The notes below the pieces were generated by a model, which searched no databases, was not told where the DNA came from, and saw only the letters and a list, made by a program, of their open reading frames with translations. The translations under genes and the position numbers were made by a program. From Chitinophaga sp. Cy-1792 (lineage in GTDB: Bacteria; Bacteroidota; Bacteroidia; Chitinophagales; Chitinophagaceae), in NCBI RefSeq assembly GCF_011752935.1, contig NZ_VWWO01000003.1, forward strand, positions 620,001 through 684,000: 64,000 nucleotides of DNA. The letters run 5' to 3'. This document shows positions 45,396 to 54,900 of the stretch, piece by piece (the first letter of the stretch is position 1; each line of letters starts with the position of its first letter).

Positions 45396-46340
45396 TTAAT
45401 CGTTAACGATCTCTACCACTTTCTTATTCCTTTGCACTTTCATCTTTTCGGGCACATGTGCCAGTATTTCGCCTTTAAATGCCTCAATCAGCGCCTGTTT
45501 TATAAAGTGCCTGTGAGTAACCAGGCTGATCTCCCGAACCGGCTCAGGGGTCTTAAAATAGCGAACCATGCTTAGTTGTTTGCTATTCAGGTCCTGGAGG
45601 GAAAGTTCAGGCAGGATGGTATAACCTTCGTTGAGGTCTACCATACGTTTCAGCGTTTCGACGCTGCCGGTATTGTATTCCAGGTTTTTGTACTCGCCCA
45701 TGGTGAATTTATCTTTACAGATATTCAGCACCTGGTTGCGCATACAGTGGCCTTCGTTGAGCAGCCATACTTCCTTGACATCCAGGTCTTCCGCGCGGAT
45801 GACCTTTTTCTCGAATAGCTGGTGATTACGGGAGGTGTATACTACAAAGGACTCATAGAACAGCGGGTGTTCTTCGAGGTGTGGATTGTGCAGCGGAGTG
45901 GCCAGCAGACCGCAGTCGAGCAGTTCCTGTTTCAGTTGCTGCATGATCTGATCTGTAGGATATTCCCAGATTTCCAGTTTCACCTTCGGGTATTTTTTCA
46001 TGAAACCCGTGAGGATACGTGGTAGGAGGTAGGGTGCGAGGGTAGGAATAATGCCTACTTTCAACGTTCCCTGTACTTCTTTTTTCTGGTCTGCTATGAT
46101 TTCGCGGATACGCGCATTTTCCTTGAGGATGATTCTTGCCTGTGCGATGACTGCCACGCCTATTTCTGTTGGCACCACAGGCAACTTACTACGGTCGAAA
46201 AGTTTGATACCCAGTTCGTCTTCCAGTTTCTGAATCTGCATACTCAGTGTGGGCTGGGTTACAAAGCATTTCTCTGCTGCTACTACAAAACTTCTGTAGG
46301 TATCTACCGCAACAATATACTCCAGTTGTACAGTCGTCAT
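45396..46340 (-). CDS. oxyR: LysR-family peroxide sensor OxyR
   Basis: The 314-residue protein has the LysR winged helix at the N-terminus (FVTQPTLSMQIQKLEDELGIKLFDR) and a periplasmic-binding-like sensor domain. The redox cysteines are C199 and C208 in EGHCMRNQVLNIC, at the same numbers and spacing as in E. coli OxyR, so H2O2 sensing by disulfide formation is very likely. No catalase or peroxiredoxin gene lies next to it. It has a promoter at 46359-46390 and follows the terminator of the gene upstream. Confidence 0.96.
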   Translation of the reverse strand: MTTVQLEYIVAVDTYRSFVVAAEKCFVTQPTLSMQIQKLEDELGIKLFDRSKLPVVPTEIGVAVIAQARIILKENARIREIIADQKKEVQGTLKVGIIPTLAPYLLPRILTGFMKKYPKVKLEIWEYPTDQIMQQLKQELLDCGLLATPLHNPHLEEHPLFYESFVVYTSRNHQLFEKKVIRAEDLDVKEVWLLNEGHCMRNQVLNICKDKFTMGEYKNLEYNTGSVETLKRMVDLNEGYTILPELSLQDLNSKQLSMVRYFKTPEPVREISLVTHRHFIKQALIEAFKGEILAHVPEKMKVQRNKKVVEIVND

Positions 46341-46358
46341 TTGCTTTCTTTAATGCGG

Positions 46359-46390
46359 TAAAGGTATCGATAAAATCTATATAATATCAA
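46359..46390 (-). promoter_or_regulatory. oxyR promoter
   Basis: On the minus strand TTG (46390-46388), 21 bp, TACCTTTA (46366-46359), one base off the -7 consensus; leader about 15 nt. Confidence 0.6.
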
Positions 46391-46396
46391 AAAGAA

Positions 46397-46435
46397 ATCG
46401 GGGATTTAAGGATGTTTTAACCTTAAATCCCCGAT
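46397..46435 (-). terminator. Intrinsic terminator of the secreted coiled-coil protein gene
   Basis: Perfect 15-bp stem (46397-46411 with 46421-46435), 9-nt loop; on the minus strand a T-rich run follows directly, reaching into the oxyR promoter. Confidence 0.9.
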
Positions 46436-46461
46436 ACCGGTAATTTTTATCAGGATGACTA

Positions 46462-47790
46462 CTAGAAGATTCTGTAGCGGTACTTGATTTTCTCTGTATT
46501 CTGGTAGAGTTCTTTGATATTGATGGAAGCCTGGATTTCTTGTACAGCTTCGGTTTTCAGGTTTCTGAATTCGGCCTGTTTGTTATCGATAATGCTTTTA
46601 TCGGCGAGGCCGTTATCCTGTGCAATTTTGAGACCGTTGTTCACTTTGGAATAGTAGGAATCCAGGAGTGTGAAGTACTCATTGTACAGGTTTTCGAAAC
46701 GTTTTGTTTGCAGTACGAGGTCTTCCAGCTGGTTGTTTACTTCTTTCAGGTTTGGATTTTCGCGCAGTAAGGACTCATAGTCGATACGCTTGTTTTTGCC
46801 GGTATATTTGGCTTCCAGCTGATTGAAGAAGTCGATGACCTTGTCTTTTTTGAAGTCGAAGAAGTATTCGTTCATGGTTTGGCTCAGCGGCTGATTTCCT
46901 TTCTGTGGAGGTGGGAATTTCAGGCTGGTGGCGGTAAACGACAGGTGGTCAAAGAGATTTTCCTGGAGGAGTCCGAGCTGGTCTTTATTGAAGTTAAGGC
47001 CATATTCGAACTTCTGGTTGGCATCATTGAGCGCTGTATAGTATACTACGTATTTATTCAGTTCTTTTTCAAATTCCTGCAGATTTTTCTGGCTGATCTG
47101 TTTGTTGTTTACGCTCACACTGTGCAGGAAGTTCATCACGGAGTTGGCGATGGCCAGTGGTGGTGTGAGGGAGGTAAAGCTCTGGAAGATAGGACTGTTG
47201 ATAATGGATTTTGTTGATTCCACTATTTTACTGTTTTTATCTCCTTTATCAGATTTATTCTGGAGGATGATTTTTTCGACCAGGTCAACGATACGATCGC
47301 TGAGGGAGAAGCCAAGGGCTTTACTTTCCGGGTTGTTGAGTGATGTAATGAATACATCGAGGTTATTGGTAGTAGTACGTGATTTTAAGTCAATGATTTT
47401 TTTATTCAGGAGGTAGTATGTTTCGCTGGCATTGATAACATTCATTTTAATGAGGTTATACTTATCCATGTTGTCCAGCTCTTTACCTTGTAAGAGTGCC
47501 TGAATATAGTTAGTGTTTTGTTTATCGCTGTCTGTTATACGCTGGATTTCGTCCAGGATTTTTTTAATTGTTGTGTCAGAAGTTTTAATAGTTGGTGCTA
47601 CGGTTGATTTTAATTCCGGCTCCTGGGCCTGTACGTTGAAAGATAATAGCAACACAAACAACACCGGGATTAATTTCCACCATTTTTTAGCGTTAGGTTT
47701 TTCAGCCAGATTTACTAACGGTAATGCCACGCCGCGCTTTGGACCTAAGCTGTAACCATGCCGCATTTCCGTTGGTAGGTGATTTAACAT
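46462..47790 (-). CDS. Secreted, mostly helical protein of unknown function
   Basis: Taken from the ATG at 47790 the product is 442 residues; the frame opens at 47847. A hydrophobic signal-like segment ending in VQAQ lies unusually far in (about residues 38-58), behind a polar, basic leader. The rest is strongly helical, with many Asn, Lys and Leu residues and likely coiled-coil stretches, and mentions of LYNEYFTLLDSYYSKV near the end. No family is recognised. A -7 element (47859-47852) would place the transcript start almost at the 47844-47847 ATGs, so those starts would be leaderless; the choice of start is uncertain. Terminator at 46397-46435. Confidence 0.72.
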   Translation of the reverse strand: MLNHLPTEMRHGYSLGPKRGVALPLVNLAEKPNAKKWWKLIPVLFVLLLSFNVQAQEPELKSTVAPTIKTSDTTIKKILDEIQRITDSDKQNTNYIQALLQGKELDNMDKYNLIKMNVINASETYYLLNKKIIDLKSRTTTNNLDVFITSLNNPESKALGFSLSDRIVDLVEKIILQNKSDKGDKNSKIVESTKSIINSPIFQSFTSLTPPLAIANSVMNFLHSVSVNNKQISQKNLQEFEKELNKYVVYYTALNDANQKFEYGLNFNKDQLGLLQENLFDHLSFTATSLKFPPPQKGNQPLSQTMNEYFFDFKKDKVIDFFNQLEAKYTGKNKRIDYESLLRENPNLKEVNNQLEDLVLQTKRFENLYNEYFTLLDSYYSKVNNGLKIAQDNGLADKSIIDNKQAEFRNLKTEAVQEIQASINIKELYQNTEKIKYRYRIF

Positions 47791-47851
47791 GCTTCTTTTG
47801 CTTTTTGTTAACAAAAATTTAAGAAAATATGATGCCAAAAACATCAAGGAA

Positions 47852-47859
47852 CAAAGATA
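47852..47859 (-). promoter_or_regulatory. -7 element of the secreted helical protein gene
   Basis: TATCTTTG on the minus strand; no TTG at the expected distance. Confidence 0.5.
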
Positions 47860-47913
47860 AATAATTAATAACAGTTAAAATTAAATCATGATGGATGGTT
47901 GTTCAATTATATT

Positions 47914-47942
47914 TTGAATTATCATAAGGTAAGTTACCTTTG
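47914..47942 (+). promoter_or_regulatory. Promoter of the glycosyltransferase gene
   Basis: TTG at 47914-47916, 18 bp, TACCTTTG at 47935-47942, then CACC, the same -7 octamer as at rpsO. Leader about 27 nt. Confidence 0.78.
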
Positions 47943-47973
47943 CACCCTAAACCTACAAATTATATCCACCTTC

Positions 47974-48711
47974 ATGCTGAATCAGAAAAAGATCGTGGTA
48001 GTGTTACCGGCCTACAACGCAGCGCTTACGCTGGAGAAGACATACAGGGAAATCCCTTTTGACATTGTTGATGAAGTTGTATTGGTAGACGACTGCAGCA
48101 AGGATAATACGATAGCCGTTGGGCAGGAGCTGGGTATTAAGCATATTATCCGCCATGATGTAAACAAGGGCTATGGTGGTAATCAGAAATCCTGTTACAA
48201 TAAAGCGCTTGAACTCGGAGGCGATATTGTTGTTATGTTACATCCGGACTACCAGTATACGCCAAAGCTGATTACCGCCATGTGCAGTATCATTGCAAAT
48301 GATGTTTACCCGGTGGTTTTCGGCAGCCGTATCCTTGGAAAAGGCGCCTTAAAGGGAGGAATGCCGATGTACAAATACGTATTTAATCGTTTCTTAACAT
48401 TAACCCAGAATATCCTGGTTGGTCAGAAACTGAGTGAATATCATACCGGTTACCGTACTTTTTCAGCCGAAGTATTGAGAAATATCAATTATATGGCTGA
48501 TAATGACGACTTTGTGTTTGATAATGAGATGATTTCACAGATCTTCATGAAAGGTTATGATATCGCAGAAGTAACCTGTCCTACAAAATACTTCGATGAG
48601 GCGAGCAGTATCAACTTTAAGCGCAGCGCCATTTACGGCCTGGGTGTATTAAGGGTATCTCTCCAACATCGACTGCATAAATGGGGCATCATCAAAGGAA
48701 AGATTTATTAA
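47974..48711 (+). CDS. Glycosyltransferase family 2 (DPM1-like)
   Basis: From the ATG at 47974 the product is 245 residues; upstream codons overlap the promoter. The GT-A fold start IVVVLPAYNAALTLEKTY, the acidic VLVDDCSKDNT, and HPDYQY (in place of the usual DADGQ) are visible, followed by GYRTFSAEVLRNI. It would transfer a sugar from a nucleotide donor, probably to a lipid carrier; there is no membrane segment in the sequence itself. A methyltransferase gene begins 17 bp downstream and an esterase gene further on, so they may act on the same glycan. Confidence 0.9.
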   Translation: MLNQKKIVVVLPAYNAALTLEKTYREIPFDIVDEVVLVDDCSKDNTIAVGQELGIKHIIRHDVNKGYGGNQKSCYNKALELGGDIVVMLHPDYQYTPKLITAMCSIIANDVYPVVFGSRILGKGALKGGMPMYKYVFNRFLTLTQNILVGQKLSEYHTGYRTFSAEVLRNINYMADNDDFVFDNEMISQIFMKGYDIAEVTCPTKYFDEASSINFKRSAIYGLGVLRVSLQHRLHKWGIIKGKIY

Positions 48712-48728
48712 CGAAATAACCAGATATA

Positions 48729-49526
48729 GTGAGTTTAGCGCAACAGATCACCGTAGCCCGAAAATATCTCCGGTATTATCTTACCGCAGGTAACAGACAT
48801 GACGTGCATTCCCCTTTTGTATTTTCGCTGATAGAAGATGTATTGCGGGATAAGCAGGAACGTCCTGAGTTTGGGGAGATTGAACTGTTGCGCAAACAAT
48901 TACTGGCCAGCGAAGGCACCATCCAGGTAACGGACCTGGGCGCCGGCTCACTGGTATCTAAAGGAAATGAGCGGAAAATTGCGGATATCACCCGCTATGC
49001 AGCCAAACAACCTAAGTTCGGGCAGCTGTTTTACCGCCTGATCCAACACCTGCAGCCTAAGAATATTGTAGAACTGGGCACTTCCATGGGGCTCTCTTCC
49101 GCCTATATGGCCAAAGGGGACCCTAACGCTACCGTATACACGATAGAAGGATGTCCGAATATTGCAGCGCAGGCTAAAAAGAATTTTGACTCCCTCCATA
49201 TTAACAACATCCAGCAGCGAATAGGCAATTTTGACACGGTACTACCGGAATTATTGCCTCAGTTAAGTAGTCTGGACTGGATGTATATCGACGGCAACCA
49301 CCGTAAGGAACCCACCTGGAATTACTTCCTGGAAGCACTGAAATATGTGCACGAAGACACCGTATTGATATTTGATGATATTCACTGGACACCGGACATG
49401 GAAGAAGTATGGCACCGGATCCAGGACAACGAACAGGTAACCTGCACCATTGACCTGTTTTTCATTGGATTAGTATTTTTCCGCAAAGACCTTAAGAGCA
49501 AACAGCATTTCATTCTTAAATACTAA
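48729..49526 (+). CDS. Class I SAM-dependent methyltransferase
   Basis: This encodes 265 residues from a GTG start; the N-terminus (ARKYLRYYLTAGNRHDVHSPFVFSLIE) is a common Bacteroidota pattern, with an RHxxHSPF motif. The Rossmann start is NIVELGTSMGLSSAYMA (about residues 114-130) and the acidic loops LDWMYIDGNHRKEPT and LIFDDIHWT follow, as in Methyltransf_24-type enzymes. It has no membrane segment. It lies 17 bp after the glycosyltransferase gene, and the substrate is unknown. Confidence 0.88.
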   Translation: MSLAQQITVARKYLRYYLTAGNRHDVHSPFVFSLIEDVLRDKQERPEFGEIELLRKQLLASEGTIQVTDLGAGSLVSKGNERKIADITRYAAKQPKFGQLFYRLIQHLQPKNIVELGTSMGLSSAYMAKGDPNATVYTIEGCPNIAAQAKKNFDSLHINNIQQRIGNFDTVLPELLPQLSSLDWMYIDGNHRKEPTWNYFLEALKYVHEDTVLIFDDIHWTPDMEEVWHRIQDNEQVTCTIDLFFIGLVFFRKDLKSKQHFILKY

Positions 49527-49573
49527 CTTGCAATAACACAGTTCTGATAGTATATTAGGTAAAATTTCCTCTT

Positions 49574-50365
49574 ATGCGCTATCCGTTATTGCTGTGCTTA
49601 TTCATATTGGTATTGGGTATGAATGTGAAGGCACAAATCCCCGACTCTGTTTACAGTTACGAATCGTATATCCATAAGGGTGATACGCTTCGTTACCGTA
49701 TGATGACCCCTTTGCATTATGATATTCAGAAACGTTATCCCCTGATCATATTCCTGCATGGAGCAGGCGAGCGTGGCAGTGATAATAAGGCACAGCTGCT
49801 GCATGGTGGCGCCTGGCTTGCTACTGATAGTCTGCGCGAAAAATATCCTGCCTATGTTATCTTTCCGCAATGCCCTGCCAACACCACCTGGGCCCCGATG
49901 AATATTCAGCGGGATGGCAACAACCAGGTAACAGGTGTGGATTTTCCGATTGATGGCGCCCCCACAAGGCCAACAGCCCTGCTGAAGCCGCTGCTGGACA
50001 GTTTGCTGGCCACTGGTAAAATAGATCCTTCCAGGGTATATATCGGTGGTTTATCGCTGGGCGGCATGGGTACTTTCTATATGATCACCAAATACCCGGA
50101 AATGTTTGCTGCTGCCTTTCCTATCTGTGGTGCCGGTAATGTAGCCGCTGCAGGTAATTTTGCCGGTAAGGTACCGGTATGGATTTTCCATGGAGATGCT
50201 GACCCGGTAGTGCCGGTGCAGGGTTCCAGGGTATATGCGGAGAAGCTGAAAAGTCTGGGTGTGGAATATAAATACACTGAATATCCGGGTGTACAGCATA
50301 ACAGCTGGGATAATGTGTTTAAGGAGCCAGGTGTGGTGGAATGGCTGTTCCAGCACAAGAAATAA
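49574..50365 (+). CDS. Secreted alpha/beta-hydrolase, esterase/phospholipase type
   Basis: The 263-residue protein has a signal peptide (MRYPLLLCLFILVLGMNVKAQ) and a catalytic triad typical of the family: S161 in GGLSLGGMG, D210 in HGDADPVVP and H242 in GVQHNSWD. The oxyanion region reads IFLHGAGERGSDN. The layout matches polyhydroxybutyrate-depolymerase/esterase-like peptidase family members frequent in Bacteroidota. It would act in the periplasm or outside. It is 47 bp after the methyltransferase gene and ends before the terminator pair at 50378-50460. Confidence 0.9.
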   Translation: MRYPLLLCLFILVLGMNVKAQIPDSVYSYESYIHKGDTLRYRMMTPLHYDIQKRYPLIIFLHGAGERGSDNKAQLLHGGAWLATDSLREKYPAYVIFPQCPANTTWAPMNIQRDGNNQVTGVDFPIDGAPTRPTALLKPLLDSLLATGKIDPSRVYIGGLSLGGMGTFYMITKYPEMFAAAFPICGAGNVAAAGNFAGKVPVWIFHGDADPVVPVQGSRVYAEKLKSLGVEYKYTEYPGVQHNSWDNVFKEPGVVEWLFQHKK

Positions 50366-50377
50366 TATTAAGTTTTC

Positions 50378-50460
50378 CGGATTTGGCGATCGCCTTCGGC
50401 AATCGGCAAATCCGAAAAAGCAAGGGGTCGGCCATTGGCCGACCCCTTGCTTTTTCGGAT
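50378..50460. terminator. Two overlapping hairpins, bidirectional terminator
   Basis: Hairpin A (50378-50390 with 50402-50414, 13 bp, one mismatch) has an inner GCC-TTC-GGC loop. Hairpin B (50410-50434 with 50436-50460) is a perfect 25-bp stem. Their arms share 50410-50414, so they are mutually exclusive. They lie between two convergent genes. Confidence 0.9.
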
Positions 50461-50475
50461 ATAAACGACAGGAGG

Positions 50476-51906
50476 CTAATTCCCACCAAGCGCTCTATAT
50501 AATGTAATCATCCCCTGATAAACATTTCTACGGGTACTGATCAGCGTTAATTCCGCTTCCAGCACGCTTTTCTGGGCAGTGATAACTTCCAGGTAATTGG
50601 CGTAGCCGGTGGTAAACAAGAGGTTGGAAGTAGATACTGCTTCTCTTAATACCGCTACTTCTTCTGTTTTTAACTTCCAGGTATCCTGCTCGTTGAGGAC
50701 TTTATTCATGATGGTGGATACCTCCGAATAGCCGTCAACGATCGTTTGCTGATAGCGGTAAAAGGCTGTCAGGGCGTTGGCCTGGTTTATATTAAACTGT
50801 GATTTTAATTGCTGCTGGTTGAATACCGGCATGGTGAGTGCGCCCAGGGCGCCCCAGGCAATACTTGCAGGAGATTTAAACAACAGCTCCGCCTTAAAAG
50901 CGTTATAGCCTGCATATGGCGTGATGGTCAGCGAAGGGAAGAAGGCTGCCCTGGCTGCTTTTACATCTGCATTGCCGGCGGCGAGCTCCAGTTCGGCCTG
51001 TTGTATATCCGGGCGCTGTAGCAGCAGTGTACCCGGTATACCTGTGCTGATAGCACCGGGAATCAGGCTAACGGTGTCGGTACTACGAACAATGGGCCGT
51101 GGTAAACGTCCCAGTAGTGCATTCAGCTGGTTTTCGGTGGCAACGATCTGTTGTTTGACGGTGTTTTCCAGTGCACGCGTGCTGAGGAGCTGTGCTTTAA
51201 ACTGCTGTACTGCCAGCTCTGTAGCACGGCCACCGGCTTTTTGCACTTCTACGGTGTTAAGGGCAGACAGCTGCAGGTCCGTATTGCGACGGATGATGTT
51301 CAGTTCATGGTCCAGCGCTACGAGGTCGTAGTACAGCGTGGCTACGCCGGCAATCACCTGTGTACGCAGCAGGCGTTGTCCTTCCCGGGTAGCCAGGTAC
51401 CGGGAATAGCTGGCGTCTTTCTGAGCGCGCAGTTTTCCCCACAGGTCTATTTCCCAGGTACTTCTGAAGCCAACGAAGAATTCCGGCGTAGGACTCACCG
51501 GTATTTTCTGGTCTTTATCAATATTGGGTGAGAGATTGGTATCATAGTTACCAACACCGTTGAGGGTGTAGTCGCCATATTTATCGGCGCCGGCGCTCAC
51601 CACAGCGTTGACTTGTGGCAGCCAGGCATTGCGGGCCATCCGTAGCTGCGACTGCGCCACTACCACGCGCTGGCTGGCGGCGAGCAGGTCGAAATTGGCT
51701 GCCAGTGCAGTATCTATCAGTGTTTTAAGATTAGCATCTTTAAAAACGGTGGTCAATGCTGCCAGATCGATGGTGTCTGCAGGAGCCGCCGGCAATGTTA
51801 CCGGCACGGGTGTAGCTACCTGTTTGGGCAGCTTACAGGCACTTACACCTGTAACAAGTGTAAGTGCGTATATGCTATAACGTAAGTATCTCTTTTGATT
51901 ATTCAT
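50476..51906 (-). CDS. RND efflux outer-membrane channel lipoprotein (NodT/OprM type)
   Basis: The 476-residue protein has a lipobox at VSAC (about residue 24) and two outer-membrane efflux (OEP) domains, with phrases such as FDLLAASQRVVVAQSQLRMARN and NTVEVQKAGGRATELAVQQ. It forms the trimeric TolC-like channel of a tripartite pump. It overlaps the pump gene by 8 bp and ends the three-gene operon. The convergent esterase gene is separated by a strong terminator. Confidence 0.95.
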   Translation of the reverse strand: MNNQKRYLRYSIYALTLVTGVSACKLPKQVATPVPVTLPAAPADTIDLAALTTVFKDANLKTLIDTALAANFDLLAASQRVVVAQSQLRMARNAWLPQVNAVVSAGADKYGDYTLNGVGNYDTNLSPNIDKDQKIPVSPTPEFFVGFRSTWEIDLWGKLRAQKDASYSRYLATREGQRLLRTQVIAGVATLYYDLVALDHELNIIRRNTDLQLSALNTVEVQKAGGRATELAVQQFKAQLLSTRALENTVKQQIVATENQLNALLGRLPRPIVRSTDTVSLIPGAISTGIPGTLLLQRPDIQQAELELAAGNADVKAARAAFFPSLTITPYAGYNAFKAELLFKSPASIAWGALGALTMPVFNQQQLKSQFNINQANALTAFYRYQQTIVDGYSEVSTIMNKVLNEQDTWKLKTEEVAVLREAVSTSNLLFTTGYANYLEVITAQKSVLEAELTLISTRRNVYQGMITLYRALGGN

Positions 51907-54900
51907 TCGTGTAACTGTTTAGTACTTCCTTCTTTTTACGTGTCATGGATGCAAAGAGGACATAGAGTCCGGGAATGACGATCACGCCGAAAATGGTTCC
52001 TATCAGCATACCGCCAGCGGCAGCAGTACCGATAGACCTGTTACCCATAGCGCCTGCGCCACTGGCGATACACAGCGGTATCAGACCGGCGATGAACGCG
52101 AAGGAGGTCATCAGAATTGGTCTTAACCTGGACACCGCGCCTGTTACGGCCGCATCCAGCACATTCGCGCCATGCTTGTTTTTCAGGATGGCAAATTCTA
52201 CGATCAGGATAGCGTTTTTACCTAAGAGGCCAATCAGCATGACCAGTGCTACCTGTGCATAGATATTGTTTTCCAGTCCTAATAATTTTAAGGAGAGGAA
52301 AGCCCCGAAAATACCGGCGGGTAAAGAGAGGATTACCGGCAATGGTAACAGGAAGCTCTCGTATTGTGCTGCCAGCAGGAGGTATACGAATACAAGGCAG
52401 ATAATGAAAATGTAAATCGCCTGGTTGCCGGAGAGGATTTGTTCTCTTGTCATCCCGCTCCATTCATACGTATAACCGCGAGGCAGTTCTTTTGCGGCCA
52501 CTTCCTGTACCGCCTGTATTGCCTGGCTGCTGCTATATCCCGGAGCCGCGTCGCCATTGATCATGGCGGCGGTGTACATATTGTAACGGGTAAGTTGTTC
52601 AGGTCCGTATACGCGTTCCAGTTTGATAAAATCCGCGTAGGATACCATCTCCCCACGATCATTCTTCACATGTAATGCCAGCAGGTCTTCCGGTTTTGTC
52701 CTGTACCGCGGATCTGCCTGTACCATTACTTTATACATTTGTCCGAAGCGGATGAAGTTAGACGCATAGTAGCTACCCATCAGTGTTTGCAGGTTACTCA
52801 TGGCATTGTCGATGCTGACACCTTTCTTTGCGGCCATGGCCTGATCTACATGAATCATGTACTGCGGGAAGCTGGCGTCGAAGCTGGTAAACGCGCTACC
52901 TATTTCAGGACGGCGTTTGAGCGCATCAATGAATTTATCGGTAATGTCGGCCGTTTCTTTGATATCGTTACCGCCGGTTTTGTCGAGCAGGCGCAGCTCA
53001 AAACCGCTACTGTTACCGAATCCGGGTACGGTTGGAGGTGGGAAAAACTCGATGGAGGCATCTGCCACCCCTGCTGTTTCTTTCTGTAATCTTTCTATAA
53101 TATCCTGTACGGATGCCTTACGGTCTTCCCATGGTTTCAGGTTGACCATGGCCATGCCGTAGGAGGCGCCGGCCACTTCATTTACCAGGCTATATCCCGC
53201 AAGTGTAGATACAGACTCCACTTCATCAGATTGCGCGGCGATGGCCTGAACCTCGTCGAGCACCTTTTCTGTACGTTCAACAGTAGCACCTGGTGGTGTT
53301 GTTACGTTTACGTAGATCATACCCTGATCTTCCGTAGGAATGAAGCCGGAAGGGAGGATGGCGCTCACTCCCCAGGTTGCGATGAAGAAGAAGATCAGGC
53401 AGGCGATGGTGATGACGCGGCGGCCAGCCATCTTTTTAATCAGTGAAGCGTATTTATTCTCAGTAGCATTATAACCTTTGTTGAAGCCTGCAAAGAAACG
53501 CTGTAACAGGCTTTTCTTCTTCGGTGTGCCATGATTGTGTTTGAGCATGATGGCACAGAGTGCAGGCGTTAACGTTACTGCGTTGATACCGGAAATGACG
53601 ATGGAAATAGCCAGTGTAAGCGAGAATTGCCGGTAGAAAACGCCCACCGGACCAGAGAGAAACGCCACCGGAATAAATACCGCCGACATCACCAGTGTGA
53701 TGGCTACCAGTGCGCCGCTGATCTCTTTCATCGCCTCCAGTGTGGCTTCCATTGGTGGCAGATGTTCTTCGCTCATCTTCACGTGTACTGCTTCTACCAC
53801 TACAATGGCATTATCTACCACAATACCAATGGCCAGAACAAGGGCAAATAAGGTGAGCAGGTTAATAGAAAAGCCCATCATCTGCATAAATGCCAATGTG
53901 CCGATCAGGGCTACAGGAACGGCTAAAGCCGGTATGAGTGTGGAGCGGAAATCCTGCAGGAAGATAAACACCACGATAAATACCAGGATAAAGGCTTCGA
54001 ACAACGTACGTACTACTTCGTGGATACTGGCATCTAGGAAGCGGGAAACGTCGTAGTTGAAGTTGAACGTCATGCCGGGAGGAAATGAAGTTTTTTTCAT
54101 TTCTTCCATTTTGGCTTTTACGTTGTTGATAACATCGCGTGCGTTGGAACCCGGGCGCTGTTTGAGCATGATAGAAGCAGATGGTTTGCCATCGGTTTTG
54201 GAAACCATGCTATAGGTGAGTGCGCCGAACTCCACGTCAGATACATCTTTCAGCAGTAATACCGTGCCGTCATTGCCGGCGCGGATGACGATATTTTCAT
54301 ATTCCTTAGGTTCGAAGAATTTCCCGGTGTAGCGTAGAACATATTGCTGCATCAGTGGATTTTTATCGGAGCTTTCGCCGGTTTTTCCGGGAGCCGCTTC
54401 GATATTCTGTTTGCGTATTGCCTGCACCACTTCCTCGGAAGAGACGTTGTAAGCCAGCATGCGGTCGGGTTTCAGCCATACACGCATCGCATATTCCTTG
54501 GCGCCCATGATTTCCGCGCGGCCAACGCCATCAATACGTTTCAGTTCCTGGAGTACGTTGATATCGGCGAAGTTGTAGATAAACTGTTCGTTTAGTGTGG
54601 TGTCTTCACTCATGATGTTGAGGTAGAGCAGCATACTGTTTACCTCTTTTTCGGTGGTAACACCGGCTTTGATAACTTCTTCCGGTAATTCGTCGATGAC
54701 GGTGGCCACGCGGTTTTGCACGTTTACAGCGGCCTGGTCGGGGTCGGTGCCTACCTGGAAAAACACCTGGATAACGGTGATACCGTCGTTACTGGATACG
54801 GACGACATATACGTCATGCCGGGAACCCCGTTGATGGCTCTTTCTACGGGAGTAGCTACGGCTTTGGCACATACTTCGGCGTTGGCGCCGGTATACTTTG

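Noticed and set aside
45290..45410. Integron attC-type or prophage attachment site
   Set aside because: The hairpins have 3-nt loops and no R/L box pairs, and there is no integrase, cassette or phage gene nearby. The 12-bp palindrome at 45399-45410 is simply oxyR coding sequence.
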